A DNA stretch of 64,000 bases from Xiheibacterium sp038325765. Its GTDB lineage: Bacteria; Myxococcota_A; Polyangia; Nannocystales; Nannocystaceae. The notes under the pieces are model-generated. The model was not told the DNA's origin. It was given only the letters and a program-made list of their open reading frames with translations, and searched no databases. How positions within the stretch are numbered: the first letter of the stretch is position 1; every line of letters starts with the position of its first letter. Location of the stretch: the NCBI GenBank assembly GCA_038325765.1, contig JBBQJI010000021.1:45015-109014 (forward strand), given 5' to 3'. Position numbers and translations under genes: made by a program. Shown in pieces: positions 1-8,177 of the stretch.

Positions 1-2180
1 GCGACTGCAACGACGACGACGACTGCCGTCTCGGCGAGTACTGCACCGACGCCGACACGTGCGAGCCGGCGGCCTGCGACAACGGCGTGCAGGAGACCCG
101 CGAGACCGACGTCGACTGCGGTGGCGTCGACTGTCCAGACTGTCCGCCGGGATCGACCTGCAACGTCAACGGCGACTGCGACTCGCACGTCTGCGATCCG
201 GCGACGAAGATCTGCGCAGTGGCGACCTGCACCGACGGCGAGCAGAACGGCGACGAGACCGACGAAGACTGCGGTGGTCCGTGTCCGGGCTGCGCCAACT
301 CGAGCAGCTGCGATCTCAACGCCGACTGCGTCAGCGGCATCTGCAACGATGGCAACTGCCAGGCGCCGGGCTGCAACGACGGGGTCCGCAACGGCGACGA
401 AACCGCGGAGGACTGCGGCGGCCAGTGTGGACCCTGTGGCAACGGCGACGGCTGCGTCGACGCGGGGGACTGCACGAGCGGCGTGTGCACGGCCGACGTC
501 TGCGCGGTGCCGACGTGCAACGATGACGTGCAGAACGGCGACGAGACCGACCGCGATTGTGGCGGCCAGTGCGGTGCGACCTGCTCGACGGGCGACGACT
601 GCTTCGACGCGGGCGACTGCATCCAGGGGGTCTGCGAGTTCGCGCAGTGCTCGGCGCCCGACTGCCTCGACGGCGTGGAGAACGGTGACGAGACCGACCT
701 GGACTGCGGTGGTGCCTGCGGGGCCAGCTGTCAGGCGGGCGAGGACTGCATCGACGCCGGCGACTGCGAGCCCGGCGTCTGCGAGCAGAATGTCTGTTCG
801 GTGCCCGACTGCTTCGACGGCATCGAGAACGCCGACGAGACCGACGTCGACTGTGGCGCGAGCTGCGGGATGACCTGCGAGACCGGCGAGCAGTGCATCC
901 AAGAGGATGACTGCGAGAGCGGCGTCTGCACGCAGAACACCTGCCAAGCGCCGAGCTGCTCCGATGCCGTCGAGAACGGCACCGAGGACGGCGTCGACTG
1001 CGAGGGGACCTGTCCCGACCCGTGCGACATCGGCGGGGAGATCCTGGTCAACACGTTCACCGCGGACTCGCAACTCGCGCCCGCCGTCGCCTCGGCGCCC
1101 GATGGCAGCTTCTTCGTCGTCGCGTGGGTGAGCGTGCCGATCGGTAGCCCGGCCCAGGACGGCAGCGGCTCGGGGGTGTACGCGCAGATGTACGACGGTA
1201 CGGGCACGCCGATGGGCGTGGAGTTCCTGGTCAACACCACCACGGCGAGCAACCAGGGCAACCCGTCGGTGGCGGCATGGAACAGCGGATTCGTCGTCAC
1301 CTGGGAGTCACCCGACTCCGACTCGGGCGGCGTGTTCGCCAAGCGCTACGACGACGTCGGCGCAGTCACGACCGCGCAGTTCCAGGTCAACAGCAACAGC
1401 ACCGGCCTGCAGCGTCGACCCGACGTCGCCGCCGATAACACCGGTGCGTTCGTCATCTGCTTCGAGGACCGCCCGGCGGCGACGTACGACGTGTTGTGCC
1501 GGCGCTACGACGCCGCCGCGGTCGCGCAGGGCATTGCGACCGCCAACGCCACGGTGCTCGGCGACCAGCAGCTGCCGTCGGTCGGTCGGGCCTCGAACGG
1601 ATCGTTCGTCGTGACGTGGCAGGCCGCCAACGACCAGGACGGCAGCGGCATCGGGGTCTACTTCCGCCGCTTCGACAGCGCCGGCGTTCAGCTCACCGCA
1701 GAGACCCTCGTCAACGGCACCACCAGCGGCAACCAGAGCCAGCCCGCCGTCTTCGTCAACGCCAGCGGCGAGTTCATCATCGGATGGAGCAGCGACGACG
1801 TCGACGGTGCCTCGACCGCGGTCGTCGCCCGCCGCTACAGCACCGTGGGAGTGGCGCTCGGCAGCGAGTTCCAGGTCAACACGTTCACGGCGGGTGCCCA
1901 GAACAACCCCGCGATCGCCCTGAACGGCGACGGCGATGCCCTCATCGCCTGGGTGTCCGCCGGGCAGGACGGCAACCTCACGGGCGTCTACGGTCAGCGC
2001 TACGATCAGGACGGCGCCGCGGTCGAGGCCGAGTTCCGCATCAACACGATCGCGACCGGATTCCAGGAGGAACCCGACCTGGCGATGTTGACCGCAGACC
2101 AGCCCATCGTGACGTACTCGAGCGGAAGCGCGTTCGATCGCGACGTGTACATGCGTCGGTTCACCGCCAACTTCCCATGA
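1..2180 (+). CDS. Cys-rich repeat and beta-propeller surface protein (5' partial)
   Basis: The reading frame is already open at base 3, so the start lies before the window. The visible part has two halves. The first holds about seven Cys-rich units of roughly 45 residues, each with a variant of NGDETDVDCGG followed by CxxC and DCxSGVC elements. The second, from about base 1030, holds seven units of 50-60 residues with a FxVNTxTxGxQ strand, a P-(A/S/D)-(V/I/L)-A element and DGSGxGVYxxRYD. Seven such units suggest a seven-bladed beta-propeller. The Cys-rich repeat is typical of large secreted or surface proteins of myxobacteria. A role in adhesion or binding is a guess. The neighbouring gene converges on it. 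Confidence 0.8.
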   Translation, partial: DCNDDDDCRLGEYCTDADTCEPAACDNGVQETRETDVDCGGVDCPDCPPGSTCNVNGDCDSHVCDPATKICAVATCTDGEQNGDETDEDCGGPCPGCANSSSCDLNADCVSGICNDGNCQAPGCNDGVRNGDETAEDCGGQCGPCGNGDGCVDAGDCTSGVCTADVCAVPTCNDDVQNGDETDRDCGGQCGATCSTGDDCFDAGDCIQGVCEFAQCSAPDCLDGVENGDETDLDCGGACGASCQAGEDCIDAGDCEPGVCEQNVCSVPDCFDGIENADETDVDCGASCGMTCETGEQCIQEDDCESGVCTQNTCQAPSCSDAVENGTEDGVDCEGTCPDPCDIGGEILVNTFTADSQLAPAVASAPDGSFFVVAWVSVPIGSPAQDGSGSGVYAQMYDGTGTPMGVEFLVNTTTASNQGNPSVAAWNSGFVVTWESPDSDSGGVFAKRYDDVGAVTTAQFQVNSNSTGLQRRPDVAADNTGAFVICFEDRPAATYDVLCRRYDAAAVAQGIATANATVLGDQQLPSVGRASNGSFVVTWQAANDQDGSGIGVYFRRFDSAGVQLTAETLVNGTTSGNQSQPAVFVNASGEFIIGWSSDDVDGASTAVVARRYSTVGVALGSEFQVNTFTAGAQNNPAIALNGDGDALIAWVSAGQDGNLTGVYGQRYDQDGAAVEAEFRINTIATGFQEEPDLAMLTADQPIVTYSSGSAFDRDVYMRRFTANFP

Positions 2181-2324
2181 GGGTGCGCTCGGCCGGGGGC
2201 TGGGCTCGTTCCCGCCGATCCTCCGTGCCACGACGTCCCCCGCGAGCGGGTCGAGGCCTCGCCCGCGGCCGATCGGTTCGCGGACTGCAACGTATCGGAC
2301 GATCTCTTGGAGAGAGACGACCGC

Positions 2325-3875
2325 TCAACAAGCTGCACAACCGAACGAATCCACCCCGCCGACGCACGCGGCATCCCACGCCGTGGCGCAGCAGTAGTTG
2401 TCTTGCGCGCACACGCACTGCTCGATCGCGTCGACGTCGCAGCCGGGTGTCGCGCGCGCCATGCAGCAGTTCCCGACGTCGTCGGGGTCACCCGTCGGAT
2501 CTCCGGTGTCGGTCGGATCTTCCCCCGGGATGCAGCTGCCCCACTCGCAGGTCTCGTTCGCGCCGCACGCCTCGCCGCAGCTTCCGCAGTGATCCTCGTC
2601 GGTGTTGACGTCGGTGCACTGACCGTCGCACTCGAGACCGCTCTCGCAGTAGCACTCGCCGTACTGGCAGTACGCACTCGCACCGCAGGCGGCACCACAG
2701 CCACCGCAGTTCTGATCGTCGTACAGCACGTCGATGCACTCGCCGTCGCAGTACGCCAGGTTGCCGCAGCCGGTCAGCGTCACCGATTCCACCGAGCTCG
2801 ACACCAGCTCGAGCCAGCCCACCGGCTGCACGGTGTGCTCGAGCAGCTCGCCCTTCGTCGACAGGCCCTGGCGCATCTCGGCGCGGCGACGCTCGATCGA
2901 CAGCGCCATGCCGCCGAGATCTTCTTCGGGCAGCGCCGCGGCGATCGCCTCGCGCGGCACATCGAACGCGCCCGCGCCATCGTCCGCGTCGCAGGTAATC
3001 GTGCCATAGCCGGCAGCGAGCCCGGTCACGGTCACGGTGATGCGCACGTCGTCACCGCCAGCGGCCCAGCTCACCGGCACCGCGCCCTCGCCGTAGATCT
3101 GCTCGAGGCCGAGGTCTTCGACGCTCGCGTCCATGTAGGTCGTCGCGGTGAAGCTCTCCTCGAACCGCTCGAAGCCGGCCTCGGTCGCTCCCGTTGCGCT
3201 CACGGTGATCTCGCTGCCGGGCACGAACAGCGCACCGGTCACATCGCCCGCGAACTGGTACGGCGGGAACAACGTGACGGGCACCGTCGTGCCGAGGAAG
3301 TTGAGCGCACCCGCATCGAAGTACTCGATGCGCTTGCACGCAGGGTTGTCGGGCACCGGGAAGTAGCAGACCTCGTCGTCGCCGCACGGTAGATCGCAGA
3401 TCCGCTGACACGTCGAGGCGCAGCCGGCGTCGAAGGTGCAGAACTCGTCGAGTTCGCACTGGCCCGCGCAATCGGGGAGCGTCTGCACGAAGCAGCCGGC
3501 GACCTCGCTGCCGCACACCTCGGGCTGCGCAGCGAAGTCGGGCACGAACGACGCGCTGACGATGGGGCTCGAGTTGGCGCTCTGCGGCAGGTGACTCTCG
3601 CCGAGCACGATCGTGCCGCGCGCGTGCGGCTCGCTCGGCGCACCATCGTCGCCGCCATCACCACCGTCACCGCCGTCGCCGCCGTCACCACCATCGCTGG
3701 CGTCCGTGCCGGGGCCCTCGTCCGCACCGTCGCCGCCGTCGGCCGAGTCGCCGTCACCACCCGTGCCGACGCTTCCATTCTCACCGGGCGTCGAACCATC
3801 GGGCTTGCACGCCAGGGCGAGGGACATCGACAGCGGCGCGAGGGCGAGGCATAGACCAAGGCGAGAGGTGTTCAT
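2325..3875 (-). CDS. Cys-rich secreted lipoprotein
   Basis: 516 residues with a lipoprotein signal ending LALAC, giving Cys23 as the likely lipidated residue. A low-complexity G/D spacer follows, coded by a 9-bp repeat. The middle has Cys-rich stretches and an apparent beta-rich domain. Near the C-terminus are two CxGxCxDxxxDxxxCGxCGxxC modules of the kind seen in many myxobacterial lipoproteins. The last 45 residues form a compact Cys cluster (NCCMARATPGC, CVCAQDNYCC, WDAACV). No catalytic motif is visible, so this is a surface protein of unknown function. The ATG is the only plausible start before the signal peptide. It converges on the gene at the left edge. Confidence 0.8.
   Translation of the reverse strand: MNTSRLGLCLALAPLSMSLALACKPDGSTPGENGSVGTGGDGDSADGGDGADEGPGTDASDGGDGGDGGDGGDGGDDGAPSEPHARGTIVLGESHLPQSANSSPIVSASFVPDFAAQPEVCGSEVAGCFVQTLPDCAGQCELDEFCTFDAGCASTCQRICDLPCGDDEVCYFPVPDNPACKRIEYFDAGALNFLGTTVPVTLFPPYQFAGDVTGALFVPGSEITVSATGATEAGFERFEESFTATTYMDASVEDLGLEQIYGEGAVPVSWAAGGDDVRITVTVTGLAAGYGTITCDADDGAGAFDVPREAIAAALPEEDLGGMALSIERRRAEMRQGLSTKGELLEHTVQPVGWLELVSSSVESVTLTGCGNLAYCDGECIDVLYDDQNCGGCGAACGASAYCQYGECYCESGLECDGQCTDVNTDEDHCGSCGEACGANETCEWGSCIPGEDPTDTGDPTGDPDDVGNCCMARATPGCDVDAIEQCVCAQDNYCCATAWDAACVGGVDSFGCAAC
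3652..3696. repeat. 9-bp tandem repeat coding a Gly/Asp linker
   Basis: Five imperfect 9-base units of the form CCRCCRTCR lie inside the 516-residue lipoprotein gene. They encode GGD units of the spacer between the lipid anchor and the folded part. Copy number is likely to vary between strains (inference). Confidence 0.6.
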
Positions 3876-4212
3876 GATGCGAGAGGCAAGACGGCGCGTC
3901 GCCGCCGCGGTTGCGCACGATCGAGCACGACCTCGTGGTCTTGCCTCACGTCCAGCGCCTGCAACCGCGGCGGGGGGCCCACGTCACTTCCGGTCGATCC
4001 ACCGCGCTCAGCTCCGCGAAGACCCACCCGAAGGACGAAGAGCGTCGGGGCTTGTTCGAGAACTCCGCTCGTATCCCGGCACCGAGCCGCTCCCCGCGAT
4101 TTCAATGCACGGTGGTCTTCCCGCAGCCGCACTTCATCTTGGTCCCGGCACGAACGAGCTGCGGGTGTCGGTGCTCGTCACCACGATCTGCGCCTGCTGA
4201 TATGCTGCCTCC

Positions 4213-4377
4213 GTGCGGCCGCCCATCGTGATCGCGCTGGCCATAGTTGCGGCCGCTCTCGGTTTCGCCGCGGGCAGGATCATCGAGTCGCCGGCGTCCT
4301 CGTGGACGTCCGTCGACAGGGATGCACCCGCGGCAGTGGATCGAGGCCAGCGCTCGCATGCGCGGGCGATGTACTGA
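4213..4377 (+). CDS. Possible small single-pass membrane protein
   Basis: A GTG-started frame of 54 codons. Residues 5-20 form a hydrophobic segment (IVIALAIVAAALGFAAG), followed by a short polar tail ending in a TGA. The composition fits a small inner-membrane protein, and it sits in otherwise empty DNA. Against it, there is no clear ribosome binding site and no recognised family. It could also be a decayed end of a longer gene. Weakly supported. Confidence 0.25.
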   Translation: MRPPIVIALAIVAAALGFAAGRIIESPASSWTSVDRDAPAAVDRGQRSHARAMY

Positions 4378-4633
4378 CCCTGCTGCTGTGGGCGACGACC
4401 GTCGGCGAAGGCGAACGTACCCATCCGACCGCCAAAGAGACCGGGCTCTTCGCGCTCGCATCCTACGACTTCGACGATCGCGCCGGTCTCGGCGACGAAC
4501 TCGACCGCAGGATCCGCGCGCGCGCTCGAGGTTGTGGAACGCCGAACGTCCCGGACCGAAGCTGTGAGCCGGTCGCACGTAGAACCCGAGCCCGGCTACC
4601 GTGGGGACTGTGTGCGTGGCTGCCTACAAAATG

Positions 4634-4649
4634 TGGGGCACTGACCCCA
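4634..4649. repeat. REP-like small palindrome
   Basis: A 5-bp perfect stem TGGGG/CCCCA around a 6-base loop, in non-coding DNA. It resembles short extragenic palindromes associated with REP elements, but I found no second copy in the window, so the assignment is tentative. Confidence 0.2.
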
Positions 4650-4799
4650 GTCGATACCTTGGGATTCGGGGGCGCGCGGGCGGTCGGCAGCATCGACTGT
4701 GCACGAGCGTACCGTCCATGCAGCCCGCGCAAGACGCAACACATCCAGTCCGAGGATCGACTGGCCCAATTCGTTCGAAGGCGTCATACCTCGATCCGC

Positions 4800-6503
4800 A
4801 TGACGAGCGCCGTCGAACGATCCAGACGTGGGGCCGTTGCGCCGTTGGCGACGGCCTTGGCGACGACGTTGCTGACGGGATGCTACGACGGCGCCCGTCC
4901 AGGGCCAGGGCCGGGACAGGCCGAAGATGATGGCGGGGGATCGTCAGGCACGGCCGAAGGCGGTGACGCCGAGGACGCCGCTGGCGGGGACGAGCCCGTG
5001 CCCGAGGAGCGCGAGAGCTCGCCGGGCATCCGCTTGCTGACCCAGCGCGAGGTCCACAACTCGATCCGCGATCTGCTCGGCGTATCGCTCGACCGCAGCC
5101 TCATCCCCCGCGAGGAGTTCATCGACGGCCACGGGCATATCTCCTGGGCGCAGGGGGCCGGGCTCGACGACGTCGAGGACTACTACGAGCTGGGGCGGGA
5201 GGCCGCACGGCAGGCGGTGCCGCTGATGGAGCCTGGCTGTGCGCTCGACACCCTCGGCTGCGCCTCCGACGTTGCCGAAGACTTTTTGTCCCGGGCATTT
5301 CGCGGCACGGGGACGGCCGAACAGCGGCAGTACTACCTCTCGATCCTCGAGGCCCCCGAGGCGGGCGAGACGATCCCCGAACGCCTCGAGACCCTGATCG
5401 CGACCGCTTTGTCGTCGCCGAGCTTTCTCTACCGCCGCGAGCTCGGCGACGAGTTCGTCGACGGCAGCGCCTACGTCCGCTGGCTGACCGACCACGAGAT
5501 CGCCTCGCGGCTGAGCTTCTTGGTGTGGCAGTCGGGCCCCGACCAGGCGCTGCTCGACGCGGCGGAGGCCGGCGAGCTCCGCGATCCGCAGGCACGCCTG
5601 GTCCACCTGGATCGCCTGCTCGACGACGAGCGGGCGCGGGTCGGCCAGCTCGGCTTCGTCATGGACTGGGTGGGCGCGGAGGCCGGGCGGCGCATCGGCA
5701 ACAAGGACCCCGAGGTCTTGCAGGGCACCTCGTCCGCGCTCGAGGCCCTCGCCGACCGCAGCCTCGAGCGCACGATTCAAGACGTCTTGTTCGAGGGGGC
5801 CGGGACCTTCGCGGCGCTCCTGGGAGCCGAGCGATATTGGGTCGAGCAAGAGCTGGCCGCACTGCTCGAGCTCGAGCCCGCGGGGGCCGAACTCGAGGCC
5901 CGGGACCTCGACGCGACGGTTCGCCGCGGCCTGCTGATGCACCCGACCGTGCTCGCCGCCCACACCAAGGAGAGCGGCGTGTCGCCCTTCCTGTTGGGCA
6001 AGTTCGTGTACGAGAATGTCCTGTGCGAGGTCATCCCGCCGCCCATCGAACTCCCGGAGGTCGACCCCGAGCCGCCCGAGGATCAAACGCTGCGCGAGCA
6101 GCTCGAGGCGCTGACCGAGCCCGCCGAATGTCAGGGATGCCACGTACGCATCGGTCCCCCCGGCTTCGCGTTCCTGCCCTTCGATCCCATCGGTCGTCAC
6201 GCGTTCGCCGATGGCCTCGGTCGACCCTACGACACGACCGGAACCATTCCCGTGGGCGAGACCACGGTGAGCTTCGAGAGCGCCGCGCAGCTCGCCCTTG
6301 CGCTCTCGCAGCACGACAACACCGCGCGCTGCGTGGCCCGCCGCCTGTTCCGCTGGACGTACGGATATTTCGAAGGCGTCGACGCGGCGCCCTATATGAA
6401 CGAACTCGCCGACGAGTCGGTCGCCAGCCAGACCGGCATGCGCGAGCTCCTAGGCGCCATCATCGGTAGCGACCAATTCGCTCAGGTTCGCCTCGGAGGT
6501 TGA
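4800..6503 (+). CDS. DUF1592/DUF1588-type secreted c-heme lipoprotein
   Basis: 567 residues from the ATG that opens a lipoprotein signal (ATTLLTGC). The frame extends upstream, but earlier starts would bury this signal. After an acidic spacer comes a DUF1587-like element (REVHNSIRDLLGVS), a DUF1592-like middle (ALSSPSFLYRREL) and a DUF1588-like part containing CQGCH, a CxxCH c-type heme site, followed by GPPGFAFLPFDPIG. The C-terminal stretch fits DUF1585. Proteins of this type sit beside DUF1552 proteins in planctomycetes and myxobacteria, and the DUF1552 partner starts 2 bases downstream. The substrate is unknown. A periplasmic or surface redox role is inferred from the heme motif. Confidence 0.85.
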   Translation: MTSAVERSRRGAVAPLATALATTLLTGCYDGARPGPGPGQAEDDGGGSSGTAEGGDAEDAAGGDEPVPEERESSPGIRLLTQREVHNSIRDLLGVSLDRSLIPREEFIDGHGHISWAQGAGLDDVEDYYELGREAARQAVPLMEPGCALDTLGCASDVAEDFLSRAFRGTGTAEQRQYYLSILEAPEAGETIPERLETLIATALSSPSFLYRRELGDEFVDGSAYVRWLTDHEIASRLSFLVWQSGPDQALLDAAEAGELRDPQARLVHLDRLLDDERARVGQLGFVMDWVGAEAGRRIGNKDPEVLQGTSSALEALADRSLERTIQDVLFEGAGTFAALLGAERYWVEQELAALLELEPAGAELEARDLDATVRRGLLMHPTVLAAHTKESGVSPFLLGKFVYENVLCEVIPPPIELPEVDPEPPEDQTLREQLEALTEPAECQGCHVRIGPPGFAFLPFDPIGRHAFADGLGRPYDTTGTIPVGETTVSFESAAQLALALSQHDNTARCVARRLFRWTYGYFEGVDAAPYMNELADESVASQTGMRELLGAIIGSDQFAQVRLGG

Positions 6504-6505
6504 TC

Positions 6506-7867
6506 ATGCTACGTCGAGACCTGCTCCAGCGCCTCGGTCTTTGGGCCGTCGCGGCCCCCGTCCTGCTGCACGCGCGTCGCACCCGGGCATTCGGCGAGCT
6601 CCCGCGCCGGATCGTCGTGCTGTTCTCGCCCAATGGACCCCAGTTCACCACCGGGCCCACGCAGGGCACCGAGACCAACTTCGAGATCCTGCCGTGGTGG
6701 AGCCCGCTCCAGCGCCACAAGGACAAGGGGTTGTTCTTCCGCGGCCTGCACCAGGCCGGGGTGCCATTCGGGGACAACAGCGAGTACGGGCACCGCTCGG
6801 GCACCGTCGGCGCGCTCACGGCCACCACCACGGGCAGCGATTCCGATCTCGCCACCGGGCCCTCGATCGATCAGCGCATCGGGCAGCAGCTGCAGGCCCA
6901 GGGCCTCATCTTGCCCAAGCGCTCGCTGCTGTGGTCCCTCGAGAGCGATGCCCATGCGTTCTACGAGGCCTCCGGGCAGCGGGCCACCCCGATCAGCAGC
7001 CCCTACGATGCCCTGGCCGACCTCGCGCCTTCGTTCGGCAATGGCAGCGAGGCGTTCACCAAGATGCTCACCCGCAAGCATTTCGCGCTCGACCACGTCG
7101 CGGCCGACTGCGCCAGCCTGCGCGGCGAGCTCGACGGCAAGGGGCGGGAGATGCTCGACTTCCACTGCGCCAACATCGAGTCGCTCGAGGCGAGCGTGAA
7201 GGCGACCCTCGAGCAAGGCACGGGCGCCTGCGAGATGCCCGCGGGCCCGCTCACCAAGCTCCCGGCCGATACCAATTGGACCGGTCGCGAGGCGCGGGAT
7301 GACGCGATGAACGCGTACACCGAGCTGATGGCGCTGGCCTTCACCTGCGACGTCACGCGGGTGATCGGGATCTCGTTCGGCTCGGGCGCAGCGAGGTTCT
7401 CGATCCCCGAGTCCTATGGCGTGCCGGCCTCCGGCCAGGTCGACTCGGGTGACTCTGGCCCGCAGATGCACGCATGGACCCATCAGGCGGGCAGCAACCC
7501 CGACGCGCAGCTGGCGATGCAGATCTTCTACCAATGGTTCTCCGAGAAGGTCGCCGCGCTCGTCGACAAGCTGCAGACCACCTTGGACGCCGATGGGCGC
7601 CCGCTGCTCGACACCACCTTGGTGCTGTGGACCTCCGAGTTCGGCGCGGGCGGTCCGCACACCAACGTCAACGTCCCCGTGGTGCTGTTCGGCAACGGCG
7701 ACGGCGCCTACTCGACCGGTCGACACTTCGAGGTCGAGGGGAGCTCGGAGGAACGCGCCCTCCCGCTGCACGCGCTGTTCGTCTCGATGATCCACCACAT
7801 GGGCCTCACCGACATCAACACCTTCGGCAACGCGGGCTTCGGCCCCCTCGAGTGGCTGCACGGCTAG
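6506..7867 (+). CDS. DUF1552 family protein with Tat-like signal
   Basis: 453 residues. The start ATG lies six bases after a good ribosome binding site (GGAGGT at 6494-6499), two bases beyond the stop of the DUF1592-type gene, so the two are co-transcribed. The N-terminus RRDLLQRLG, followed by a hydrophobic stretch and an Ala-rich cleavage region, looks like a twin-arginine signal. The body matches DUF1552, related to the DUF1501/sulfatase-like secreted proteins: VVLFSPNGPQF near the start, and later WTSEFGAGGPHTN and HHMGLTDINTFGNAG. Function is unknown. Family and neighbour pairing are secure. The next gene on the other strand converges. Confidence 0.88.
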   Translation: MLRRDLLQRLGLWAVAAPVLLHARRTRAFGELPRRIVVLFSPNGPQFTTGPTQGTETNFEILPWWSPLQRHKDKGLFFRGLHQAGVPFGDNSEYGHRSGTVGALTATTTGSDSDLATGPSIDQRIGQQLQAQGLILPKRSLLWSLESDAHAFYEASGQRATPISSPYDALADLAPSFGNGSEAFTKMLTRKHFALDHVAADCASLRGELDGKGREMLDFHCANIESLEASVKATLEQGTGACEMPAGPLTKLPADTNWTGREARDDAMNAYTELMALAFTCDVTRVIGISFGSGAARFSIPESYGVPASGQVDSGDSGPQMHAWTHQAGSNPDAQLAMQIFYQWFSEKVAALVDKLQTTLDADGRPLLDTTLVLWTSEFGAGGPHTNVNVPVVLFGNGDGAYSTGRHFEVEGSSEERALPLHALFVSMIHHMGLTDINTFGNAGFGPLEWLHG

Positions 7868-7910
7868 TCCCTGCGGGTCTCTCCATCGAAGCACGCGGGC
7901 GGCGGGCGGC

Positions 7911-8117
7911 TCACCCGAGGCGGCGGCGGAACAGCGACAACGCGACCCCGCCGGTCACCACCGCGGTCGCCGCGAGCGCGACCAACCCCGGTGCGACGTC
8001 GTCGAATACGGCGCCCTCGAGATAGATGCTCTTGGCGATCATCACGAAGTGCCGCAGGGGATTCGCCCACGTCGCGGTCTGCAGCCACCCCGGCATGTTG
8101 TCGACGGGCGACACGCA
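7911..8117 (-). pseudogene. Remnant of an ABC-2 type transporter permease (C-terminus only)
   Basis: The minus-strand frame encodes SPVDNMPGWLQ, then NPLRHFVMIAKSIYL, a hydrophobic segment and a final LFRRRLG. This is the usual last 65 residues of an ABC-2 (DrrB/YadH-like) permease. Nothing upstream in any frame provides the other five membrane helices. The frame runs straight into the stop of the M74 peptidase gene at 8178. I read it as the 3' stub of a deleted transporter gene. No partner ATPase is nearby. Confidence 0.6.
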
Positions 8118-8177
8118 CCGACGCTGCGTGCCCGTTGAGCGCCTGGTCGAGGGTCGCAACGCGCCCCCCATGACCCA

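Larger units (their letters stand above)
3876..4799. other. Gene-poor intergenic region
   Basis: About 920 bases separate the lipoprotein start at 3875 from the DUF1592-type gene. No frame here shows a recognisable domain or convincing protein-like composition, apart from one weak 54-codon candidate at 4213-4377. A small palindrome (TGGGG-CACTGA-CCCCA) lies at 4634-4649. Promoters for both flanking genes must lie here, but I could not assign -35/-10 elements with confidence. Confidence 0.5.

Noticed and set aside
4302..4799. Earlier start for the DUF1592-type gene
   Set aside because: It would place about 165 unrelated residues before an intact lipoprotein signal at 4800.
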